A DNA stretch of 64,000 nt from Prostheceraeus crozeri (taxonomy: Eukaryota; Platyhelminthes; Polycladida; Euryleptidae). The stretch is taken from positions 62,001-126,000 of the forward strand of contig CAJQUW010003166.1 of the NCBI GenBank assembly GCA_907163375.1, read 5' to 3'. This document shows positions 54,651 through 64,000 of the stretch, in pieces. The notes below the pieces were generated by a model that was given only the letters and a program-made list of their open reading frames with translations, was not told the origin of the DNA and made no database searches. The number at the start of each line of letters is the position of its first letter. Position 1 is the first letter of the stretch. The position numbers and the translations under genes are program-made.

Positions 54651-57600
54651 TCAATTAGGGTCTCAACCTCGAGCGTAGGAATCTGGCAATCTATAAAACA
54701 GAGCTCACATCCACATTGAGAGCATTGCTACTTCGTTGACATGCATTCTCCTGACAGATGTGCCTTACGATGGCGGCTTCCGCTGGTTGAAAATGGTTTG
54801 GGTGATAGAAGTCTATATTAGTCAACGCATTGTCAAGCACGTTGACGTTCTCTGATCGGTTCATAACAGCAACACGCGACATCATAGAAGCATAGACATC
54901 AAAACTTCTATGAGGTGAAGAGAAGCCCGCTGCGAATGATCGTTTTCTGGTGTAAGAGGAACAATGCATTCGTCTATATTGTCACCACCACCTTCCTGCC
55001 ATGCAACAACGAACTTTAGACTTAATCAATTAATGAATTAAGCCATCTCCTGTACGTGTTACGTAGTACCTTATCTCACGGCTCAGGGCAACGTGACAAC
55101 TTAGAAGGGCTACGTGACAATGTCACATAGGGTATATGTTAAAATATGCCCTGTTTGTAAGCGAGCAACAACTATTCCTTTTCATTACCTCTTTTTAATA
55201 ATTACAGAACCAAAACGCATTTTAATAATAAATCAAGGAATTTTTATACATTTCTGAAAACAGCGTCCAAATTGCAACACATAATAGTCTATTCTACCTT
55301 TTCAGATGTCTTGCAAAACCCATTTGTAAATAAGAGCATCCTGTTGATACAATTCCTTCAATTAGACTTCATTGCATTATTTTATGTGAGTTGATTATTA
55401 AATCTGAAGAGCGCATGTTATATAGGAATAACACAAATGAAAGCCAATTGTTTCATTCTTAGATAAAGCCAGAGTGAGGTTCACTTACAATTCACCTAAT
55501 ACATGATTAAATGAATTTTCTGAACAGAAAAATGAGCCAAGTCTTTACTTTTGATCATGCAGACTGTTTCTTTGTAATAAGTACGAAGCTTGGTTATGGT
55601 TGTACATGTACATCGTTGCTGTGCCCACCGTTGCCAGGCCACGCCAAACGCGATTGCCAAGCTTGGCAATAACTTAACGTGTAAATGTAATTTTGCGATA
55701 AGAAATTACCTGATACAACAGAATAAATATACATGAATTATCAGAAAATTTGATATAAAATTGGTTTAAGCAAATAAAAACAAACAACATATATTACGCA
55801 TGTTATACAATGCACATTGACAACATCCTTGACATTGACAGACATCCGATGTTCGATTCCATTTGGACCTAAAATGCCGTCTGTTAATTATTTGCAATAC
55901 ATGGATCCATATTGTAGTTTCAGCCTGGTGAATAACTCAAAGAGCGTTGTTGACATGGCTGAGCCTTATTGATAGCCAATTGCTCAGTGTAATATTCGGA
56001 TTCTCACTGAATTTGTTAATAGTCATGAATCCTACAGAGGGAGTTTTGTGTTTATCAATGCTCATCAGTCTTCATCTGAATCTTTTTTCTTCCAAATTGA
56101 TAGTACTGCAGTGTGGTACTGCATTAAATTGCTGTATCACCGCTCTCATCTTTAACAATTTTTTTCAGAGAAATTACTGAACGAATATTCTTGAAACTCA
56201 TCATATAATATCAGTGAATTGTGCTTTACATCATGTGCCATTTCCAAGGCTTTTTGTCGCATTGCGCACCGTACAGCTGAAAAAACAGAATTTCTCCCCA
56301 TTGCCGTAATGTTTTTTTTGCCACGATAAGGACCGTACTAAAATGATTTTCAAATTTTGGCATCTACACGTATTTCTCATCTAGCCCTTTTAAGCAATTA
56401 AATATCTTTGGTGTTTTCTCAAACGAGATCGTATCACAAGCTACCTGCCACTGGTAGAGCAGGATATCCTAATCAAAATGGTACCACCTCTTTGGCAAGT
56501 ATCGAATCATTTTGATAAAATGACTTTCATTCTATACATCGCATTCGAAGAGTTTTTTGCTGATTTCAGTAGAGTATACCGAAATAAAATCATTCACATA
56601 TTAAGAGGATCGCAAGTACGTTGTAGAAGACGTGGTACTGAATGAGCCAAATGAGCTGATTCGATCTAGCAAATTTATAATCCATGCGATGGCAAAAGGC
56701 AGTTGAATGTGATGATCATGAACCTATTTTTGTTAAAAGCCAGGAAAACTAGCCAAGGCTAATATACGTTTAATTTCTCACGTGATCTTGAAAGAAAGCA
56801 ATAAAACATCTGGATTATTCTCTGGGTATTCTCTGGATTATTCATCTGGGGAATTCTGGATTATTCCCTCGAAACGTTGCAAACCTGTCTGTCAGATTAT
56901 CAAATAAGCGAGTCATCTCAACATGCATAATAAGTGCAGGATGTCGGATTTTAGTGCAATGCAATTCTTGGTCAATCACCAGGCGCCTCAGGCTTGGATG
57001 ACACGATCGTCAAATGTCTATCATATTGCAAGCGACAATCAACTTTTATCTTCTAGAGGAAATCCGACAGCAATAAAGAAGCGCCTACAATTTACAATGT
57101 GGTTTTCGAAAAGGAAATTAGGTGGCGCTATTACTACAATATGTGACACACACTGTCGTGATGCATAAATTGCCTGAGATCCAAATAATGAATTCACGCA
57201 GCCCCTTTTTCATTTGATCAAATGTTGATATGCAACTATGTTGATCTGCAGATCAGTGCGAATTCTTGACTTTCGTTCGCGCCCATGACGAAGGCCCTTA
57301 GTCGAAATTGATTGTAAGCACAATCGTCCATTCTTGATTGAAGGCCTGTTGCTCTCAGCAAATGTGATAAGTTTCGAGATCTTCAAAGTGCATTTATGCT
57401 TGCAGGTTTAAACTATTCGATATATCAAGATGGACAAATAGAAGTCAGAGGGAATCAGTCAAACACAGTGAATTTCAGTCAGAGGCCTTCATGTGTCCGC
57501 GACTTAAATTGTAGCTACCGGGAATCGTGATGAATTTAGTAAGTTATAATATAGCGAAAGAGAAAAAAACTCTAGTAAAATCATTTTTATCGATTAGACA

Positions 57601-58110
57601 TGTATTATCTCTTCGTTTTCCCTAAAAGATTAAAAAGCAAAAATATAAAATCGTGGGAAATCTATAGATCATAAGCAAGCAATTCAAAACATTCCGTTGC
57701 AAAACATGATGCCAGTGCCATGTTTTTTGTTTTTCGTCACTTAAGTTTAAAGGCGATGAAGACAAGAAATTCCTAATTCAAGTGCTTCGTGAAAGCGATT
57801 GATATTTGTTTCATGTCGCTGATGACCAGCTTTGTAATACATTAAAACAACAAGTTCATTTTTCTCTCTATATGTATTTATCACTCTTATCACATCAGAA
57901 TTTCGATTCATCGAGGACGGACTCAGTAAAAAGTCAATAATGAAAATAGGATAGATGTCTTATCAGAGTAATAAAAGTTTGAAAAGTATTCCTCTAATTT
58001 TCATCATAGAGGAATTTGCGATATGAACATCTATGAGTTGACATTCATCTGATCCATATGTACATATCATGATCACAGGCAAAAGGAAGGCGGTATGCCA
58101 AAAATCTGAC
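54651..58110. other. Interval below the dynein stop codon, no gene recognised
   Basis: Contains an 18-bp perfect palindrome ATTGCCAAGCTTGGCAAT (55653-55670) and imperfect repeats of CTGGATTATTC (56809-56875). A minus-strand frame of 92 residues at 54691-54969 (YHPNHFQPAEAAIVRHI) has no known match and competes with another open frame in the same place. The missing USP53/54 5' exon and the dynein 3' UTR should lie around here, but I could not place them. Confidence 0.4.
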
Positions 58111-58217
58111 TTATTCCATCGCATTTTCACATAGAAGTGCAGAACCCATGTTAATCCAGTGATCGACTGACACGGGCGAAGGCAAGTAGACAGCCACGAC
58201 ATAATTCGTAGACATTC
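58111..58217 (-). CDS. Dynein heavy chain terminal exon
   Basis: The acceptor TTTTTTCAG precedes 58217 and the stop is TAA at 58113-58111. With one carried base it reads [14 protein letters not shown] then [20 protein letters not shown]. It completes the STTGxSTNxV block begun in the previous exon and ends in the family's usual last residues (HWI..G.ALLC). It is 2.65 kb from the previous exon because transposons fill the intron. Confidence 0.9.
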
Positions 58218-61200
58218 CTGAAAAAATAATCACATGAAAATTCATCTTGAAAATAGCAAGAAATTACTATGAAGAAGTTTCTTAATATGTCTGCATGAAC
58301 TTTCTCAAGCAAATTCAAATTATGACAACCGGATTCATATAAAGGATACATCCTAAATGCGATCACTGATTACAAAATTGTGGGTAAGAATCCTTAACTG
58401 AAAATGATAAACTAAATAATTGTAATAATAATAGCTTTATTGAGTTCACTTCCATGACAGATGCGGTGAACGTTACAATTATACGGTGACAATAAGTAGA
58501 AGATACAAGAAGGACCTATGGTCCAAGGAGATAAAACTGAGAAAAACTATCGACAAGCACGAATGAATGAGTCTCCAAATCTCGAAGTCTTAGAAAAAGG
58601 AGGCCGCAGCTCACATTTAGAACGGGTGGCAATACTTGTTTGACACTTAACATCAAAAATATCTCGAAGAAGATGATGTTCATCAGAAGTATTTTTTCTA
58701 AAGAGTATCAGACAACAATTGTCAGAAAAAAACTAAAAGAGGTTTAGGCAGCGATACAATTCCAATGATACATAAAGCTCGCAGTTCAATACGTTCAAGT
58801 ATTTTCAGTAAGTTTTGCGAGGCATCACAAAAGGAACAAAAAGCTTAAGTCAAAATAGACCTTATGAAGGCCACATGACATTTGAGCATTATGCCGGTAT
58901 CTGCACCACAACGTCGTAAAGTACGTAATATGAAGAAAAACCTACGGGATGCTTTCTTAACAATAAAATTAATGTGCGTGTTCCAACGAAAATCATTGGA
59001 CAAGTAGACACCAAGATATTTAAACTGTCAACTTGTTTAAGAAAACAACCATCAGAAATTTTAACAGGACAGGCTGTAAATGTTGAAAAAGCTGTAAATG
59101 CAATTATCGGAACATAATTATAAAATTTTCTCACAATTGAGCAATCACAATTTTTATTAAGGAAATTATAATGCACGTTTCTATTATGACTTAGAGGGGT
59201 TATAAATGATATTTTAGAATTTGCTAAAAAATAAATTTCTATTGTTTACTCATCTAAGGAGCACATATATCTAAATGCTCTCTAGTTTTCAAATTACCAT
59301 CACATATCGGTACATTCGACGAACGGATTTATATGTACGTATCTTCCATCAACAAATATCGGTGACTTTGTTCGACTGACTTTTGTTTGACGGTACATCT
59401 CTTCCGCAATAATTTTGTTTAACAAAATAATCCTTTGAACATTTTACGAGCAAGCCTATATCACAGCGGTAGAATTGTCCGACAATAACTTAAATCAACC
59501 TCATTATATTCATCGAACGTTGCAAAAAGAAATACTACAACATTGTTTAAAAACCATTTGTAGGAAGAGCTGACTGGAAATTCAACAGTCAGTAGATAAC
59601 AGTTTCGTCCTCTTGCACGCGGTGAATGAAGCATGGACATGCACGCGCACGTGCATGTAGATGTAACACTTTCGTGTGTGTACCCCCTTGCGTATTAAAT
59701 AAAAGTCAACAATCTAAATGACAAAATGTTTGAAAATACAGCGTCCAATTGATGGCGTCCCCTTCTACGCATGAATTCTGCCGTTCAGCGTCTCTATTGC
59801 TCGCGGCTACATCTCATCTAGGATACCATGAATTTCATCTTGAATTCTTCGCTTCAATTCATCGATGGCTGTGTCGTGTAGACCCGACTCTTAAGGTAGC
59901 CCCACAAGTATACTCGCAAACGGATATATCCGGTGATCTTGGTGCCAGCGAATGTCAATGTCATTGAGATGACACAGTTACCGAATAGTTCTCCTACGAA
60001 TGCCATTGACTGCCTTGCAGCGTGCGATGTCGCACCATCCTGTTGAAATCAGGTTTCATCAAGTGGAAAATTGTTCAATGCAGGTGCAAGAAACGATTGT
60101 AGCATCTCAGCAAATCGATACGAACTCCGATGTGACAGTCGCTGTGACCTTGTTTTTCTGACAAAGGAGATTCAACTTTGGACAAGAGAGATTCAACTTC
60201 GGACAGGAGTATGATTCAATTTCGGACATTTTTTACACTTTTTAAGTTACATTTCCGGCTTCTGTAAAGGGCAAGAGTTGACTCTGAACACCCAACGAAG
60301 CTCAGAATTAGTTGAAATACAGCCGAAGCCTTATAGATTTCGAAACCCTCTTTGATTACATCTGCGCTTAGAATTTACCGAAGAACACTGAAGTTCACAA
60401 TATAGGAAGAATTAGAAACGTTTGCATGAATTAATGACACAGACTGTTACTCGAGTGCAGCTGTCATTTGCTGTTGCCAAGCAACCATTTACGGCATTAG
60501 TTGGCCTATCATTAGTATGTCCTTACTTGCCTATGCTGATAACTGCTTTGGTTTTCGCTGTTCGTCGCGTCGAGTCGACTGACGATCTCTGTATCCTGTG
60601 TTCAATGTCCCTAGCATGTACTCAGCACTATTTCACCGGCCACTCGAAAGAGTAGCCTTCTCTAATTCATATATTCAACAGCATATATTGGAATCTTTTC
60701 GGCATCAGAAAATACTTCATATATCGAATAGCAAGATATCAATCTTCATAAATCGGGGTGAATTGCGTCGACCTACTTTCTCTGATTATCATCTAGTTCA
60801 GTGGGAAACCACTACAGCTAATTCAAAATCTTCATGTGGATCAATGTGTGATAAGAAATTTCGACCTACCAGTTGTTGAGAGAACACCTGCTCGAGCTCC
60901 GGTCTTATAGAGGGGAGCAGCATACAGAGCTGGATCTGGTTCATAGTCCATCTTCGGGATCATGTGCATCATTGGAAGAATAGACAACATTTCTCCACGT
61001 TTAGAATCAGTGGTGGACATATCTTCATCATTCCATCGGAAGCCATCCATGAACAGTCCATGAACAAGAACACCATCCTCAGGAGAATCCACAACCTGCA
61101 ATGAAAACCGAAGTGGTCGTTAAGGAAAACACTTATCACAACAAGGGTTTAAAACACATGTCTTTTTGAAATGCTTAAAATATAACAGTGGTCAAGAAAG

Positions 61201-63275
61201 TGATGATAATCACAACTGCAGGAAGTTCAAGGAGAGGCCGATCATGAAAGAGGCGGCGGATAAGTGTGACCGAAGAAGATATGAAGAGGATAAAAGCTAT
61301 CATTTAGTAAGCTACAAATATAGAGATGAAGGGAAAAGAAAAGCAGTGAAAAGACTGGCCGAATGTAGCTAGCGGTTAATTTCTGTTAGCAGAATATCCC
61401 GGAATGATTGATTTTGAATTGCTTTAAAACAAAAATATGATATTTATATGTAATTTTGTTTTTTTATTCCAGCATTTTGCGCAGTTTATTTTCTATTGAA
61501 CAACCTATCGAATGTGTCACAAAAGATGTATTGGTGTGTGAACATAGCACCTATAATGTCAATTACATGTCAGCGCATTCGTGAATTTACTAAGTTGCAT
61601 GTTTACATCATACTACTTATATTTGCTGATAGCGACTCAATTTATCAAAAGTATCCTTCGCATTCGCCTGTATAGTAAGCCAGGGATAGACAGTAAAATG
61701 ATTGGCTTACTTGATCTGTTCTTTCTGTTCACGCTTTCAAAAAGCATCATCCAAGGTGTCTATATACATGTTTACATCACACTCAATTGTATAGCAGATT
61801 AAAAACAGAGAATATTTAATAAAAACGAATGTTTGAATACAATTTAAAGAACATGCTGCAAAAAACACATGCTGAGAGCACAAGTTTAAAAAACGGGTTT
61901 TAGAACAGACTTTGTCAAACAAACGCTACGTTAAAACTGTTGTTTTTCATCTTCTATCAAAACAGACATTCCATTGAAATAAGGAACCTTGCATTATTTA
62001 GTCATAAGTAGAGTTGACGTACCTGATCAAGTTCAAGTTCTTGTCCAAATTGAAGTTCTGCCATCGCTTTCGTGACAGCCTCTTGGTCACGGTAGTGAGG
62101 AAGAACTGCGAATTCAAACGACAGGTGATCGATCGGTTCATCGTATTTCCTCGCATAATTTTGAAGCGTTCCTGAAAAATGACAAGGTGACTGTTTTGAC
62201 TTTGAAAATAACAAAATGATGAATAGGGTTGCTGAAGAGATGCAAATACTGTATGGAAGGCACTGAAAGCCATGCGCATGTGGGAACATTAACGTGATGG
62301 CATTTTATTTATCCCTATCAATATACTTTTCTGTCAGCTATCTCTACTTCATGTGGTGCTCCATTGTTTGAGTTCTATACCATTTCAGATTTTCCAAACA
62401 TATATGAATCTGAAATTTATATGGATTACTGGTTAAATTTAGATTTATTACTGAAAACCTCTGTAGGCTGAAATATCGGTAGGACTGCTTGACGGGGATA
62501 ACCAAAATGATTAAGATTTACATTGTGTGCCAAAATTTAGGATCACTATTGAGATAGTTTCCATAATTGCTTGAAAAACATTATATTCTGTGAATTTGAC
62601 ATCGATGCTATGCATCGAACGATAACTGAGGAATCTACAAGTTTTGACTTTGCGTAAAATACAAAGCGCTACTCTGAGAAGTAAAAGCTTACCCGTTAAG
62701 AATCCCTGAGGGAAAAAGAATCCAGAGAGCCAATAGGACTTCGGACAGCCATGAATCATCCAGTTATTTATGAAGTGGCATCTCAGGATCAAATCCTTGA
62801 CCCAAGAGGCCAAAGCTTTCAAGCTTGGATAAGCAGCATCTGCCCATAAGTCAGGCACTTGGTTATTGAGAAAAGCATTGTAAACACTTTCAAGGACCTC
62901 AGACATAACGACAAAGCCTTTTATCGCCTTTTGAAGTTGCTCTAACGAATCCTGGAAAGCAAATGAAAAAGAATGACAGCTATTCGCTGTATGCATCAAT
63001 ATTTAAATATTTCTTACTCTGATGATTCTCAGCAATTTGTTGAAACGATCAATTTCTTGTGTGAGTACTGTCGTCAAACTGTTCAGTCTACCTTTACTGT
63101 CCTCCTCGAATAGTTCAGGCTTGGCTGACTCGATATCGATCTTTACCATCAGTTTATTTAGTGTTGCTTCCGCTAATTCGTATACGATATCGTCGTTGGA
63201 TTTTCCAGACCCACCACTTGCTACTCGTGGTTGGACATCCAGGATTGTCGTTATTAACTTGTTCGTCTCTTGAAT
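58111..63275 (-). CDS. Axonemal dynein heavy chain, last five coding exons (perhaps DNAH6-like)
   Basis: Inferred join, in coding order: 63275-63018, 62951-62693, 62171-62023, 61095-60870, 58217-58111. All junctions are GT-AG and all phases agree, giving about 330 residues of the C-terminal domain of a protein of over 4,000. Dynein heavy chains are AAA+ motors that bend cilia and flagella. The C-terminal domain packs under the motor ring. Key blocks are [72 protein letters not shown] and [12 protein letters not shown]. The wording is nearest to what I recall of DNAH6, but the paralog is not certain. The 5' part lies beyond the window edge. Confidence 0.92.
58218..58411 (-). other. Start of the transposon-filled last dynein intron
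   Basis: Nothing recognised before the LINE tail. Confidence 0.4.
58412..59190 (-). mobile_element. CR1/Jockey-type LINE 3' fragment in the last dynein intron
   Basis: The minus strand encodes the end of a reverse transcriptase and the region after it: FLKQVDSL, then in another frame [66 protein letters not shown] and a stop. The 3' end carries AATAAAGCTATTATTATTA, the short repeat tail of CR1/L2-like LINEs. It is 5'-truncated with one or more frameshifts and stops. It is in the sense orientation relative to the dynein gene. Confidence 0.8.
59191..59789 (-). other. Intron sequence between the two transposon fragments
   Basis: No feature beyond a GCACGCGCACGTGCATG palindromic patch at about 59642-59658. 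Confidence 0.4.
59790..60140 (-). pseudogene. mariner-like (IS630/Tc1) transposase C-terminal fragment
   Basis: On the minus strand: [21 protein letters not shown], then [27 protein letters not shown], and [12 protein letters not shown] decayed SPDL segment stands before LWG. This is the second-D to third-D part of the DDE/D nuclease of a mariner-like element. Frames shift within it and no TIR was found. It differs from the fragment at 45550-45800. Confidence 0.7.
60167..60230. repeat. Three-copy ~21-bp minisatellite
   Basis: GGAGATTCAACTTTGGACA and two variants (GAGATTCAACTTCGGACAGG, TGATTCAATTTCGGACA) follow one another. Confidence 0.75.
60231..60869 (-). other. Remainder of the last dynein intron
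   Basis: The frames at 60422-60655 and 60598-60879 on the plus strand show no recognisable domain. Nothing else was seen. Confidence 0.4.
60870..61095 (-). CDS. Dynein heavy chain exon, C-terminal beta-barrel part
   Basis: A 226-nt exon from acceptor TTTTCATTGCAG to donor GTAGGTCG, phase 0 in and 1 out, 75 residues. It reads [21 protein letters not shown], then [32 protein letters not shown]. These are standard blocks of the dynein C-terminal domain (P.DGV.V.GLF..G.RW, LP..H..P, P.YKT..RAGTLSTTG). Confidence 0.95.
61096..62022 (-). other. Dynein intron, 927 bp
   Basis: No exon or repeat was recognised. Confidence 0.5.
62023..62171 (-). CDS. Dynein heavy chain exon
   Basis: A 149-nt exon from acceptor CATTTTTCAG to donor GTACGTC, phase 1 in and 0 out. 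It gives [35 protein letters not shown], and [11 protein letters not shown]. The first block ([16 protein letters not shown]) is diagnostic for axonemal dynein heavy chains. Confidence 0.95.
62172..62692 (-). other. Dynein intron, 521 bp
   Basis: Nothing recognised. Confidence 0.5.
62693..62951 (-). CDS. Dynein heavy chain exon
   Basis: A 259-nt exon from acceptor TTTGCTTTCCAG to donor GTAAGC, phase 0 in and 1 out, 86 residues. It reads [52 protein letters not shown], and [18 protein letters not shown]. Each block is typical of the axonemal dynein C-terminus (VP..W...[24 protein letters not shown]). Confidence 0.97.
63018..63275 (-). CDS. Dynein heavy chain exon, most upstream one visible
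   Basis: A 258-nt exon from acceptor TTTCGTTCTTTTAG to donor GTAAGA, phase 0 at both ends, 86 residues. It gives [66 protein letters not shown]. It follows the family pattern between the AAA6 region and the C-terminal domain (ETN.LL..IL..QPR..GG, ..E..RFN.LL..I). Upstream exons lie outside the window or in the last 700 bases, where I found none. Confidence 0.93.
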
Positions 63276-64000
63276 CTAAAAGAACGAAAATTATTCGAAT
63301 TAGGCTCATCACATGAGAATACACATAAGGTTGCATGACTTTAAGTCGCCATGCTATCAATAATTGGTTAACCTAAGCCGAACCCCCCCTAGTTTTCCGG
63401 GGCAAAACTCGGGATGTGAGCTCTATGCGGAGTTCTTCCCGGTCTTCTGAATGAGAAAAGCTTTATAAATCAAATGAAGCTGACCGTTTTAATACCAGAC
63501 ACAACCTGGTTCACTGTTTTTCGCAACTCAAGCTTTTGTCTCAATGAACAAGATTGACCTTCATCTACACGTATTTCGGAAGATGACTGTAGATTACAGC
63601 TGAATTGAAATACATAATAAACTATCTTGTTAAGATTTATTTAACTTGATCTCAAAACATGTTCTTTTCAGTAGTTTTTCTTAATGAAATGTGTTTCTTT
63701 TCTGGAAGCGTGCATTTTGTGAACATGAAATACAATTTTTATAATTTCTTTTTAGTCTTTCATAAACATAAATGTCCGCATTTTGTGACTGAATATGAAA
63801 ATTCTGCAAATTCTGAAGAATAATCGAATTTAATTATATTTTCTCTTCAATTTTATGATCTAGCTGCAATTTCCCCCTTTAAAACTTAAATTGTGAATCG
63901 GTCTACGTGAATTGTAACAGTATTTTTAAAAAGAGAGAGTAATTATGGCAGACAACATCATAGACATTGCGACAATGAGATCTCTGCAACGTTCCTTTAC
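63276..64000 (-). other. Dynein intron running to the window edge
   Basis: No further exon (expected to end near a GMHxNA block) was found. A CCCCCCTAGTTTTCCGGGG patch at 63386-63404 is the only unusual composition. Confidence 0.4.

Overview
The window is nuclear DNA of a bilaterian animal, most likely an aquatic invertebrate. It is AT-rich, its genes are split by GT-AG introns of up to about 10.5 kb, and one gene is an axonemal dynein heavy chain. No species can be named. Two host genes are visible, both on the minus strand and both incomplete at the 5' end. All exon joins below were worked out by hand from splice signals and codon phase.

The first gene (9622-36576) is a USP53/USP54 family ubiquitin hydrolase (Drosophila echinus family). 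Seven exons join in phase. Four encode the USP catalytic domain and three encode a long low-complexity tail. The tail is Ser/Pro-rich, then Gln-rich, and ends with two zinc-ribbon-like CxxC pairs. Its first coding exon was not found. The second gene (58111 to beyond 63275) is the last five coding exons of an axonemal dynein heavy chain, covering the C-terminal domain to the stop codon, perhaps DNAH6-like. The window cuts off the rest of this gene.

Most other identifiable sequence is transposon debris. At 888-7891 lies a 7.0-kb element with inverted ends, TA duplications and GACGTC-rich subterminal arrays. A 2,992-bp pogo/Tigger transposon with its own ends and TA duplications sits inside it, and a second pogo-like fragment follows at 8.2 kb. 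At 37.3-42.1 kb an RTE-type LINE is split by a 2.4-kb PIF/Harbinger element that keeps both of its genes. A 182-bp-unit repeat family flanks this block in opposite orientations. At 49.6-52.0 kb a 1.53-kb hAT-like foldback element with an 8-bp target duplication interrupts a LINE 3' region. At 58.4-60.1 kb the last dynein intron holds a CR1-like LINE tail and a mariner-like fragment. Smaller items are a SINE family, several hairpins, and a ~180-bp insertion at 27.0-27.2 kb with a 12-bp target duplication and a hammerhead-ribozyme-like motif.

The most notable points are that last small element, the nested insertions that give relative ages, the repeated theme of GC-rich iterated 6-10-mers at the ends of unrelated AT-rich elements, and the zinc-ribbon and RVxF-bearing tail of the USP53/54 protein. 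No LTR retrovirus, Polinton, CRISPR array, rRNA or intact tRNA gene was recognised.
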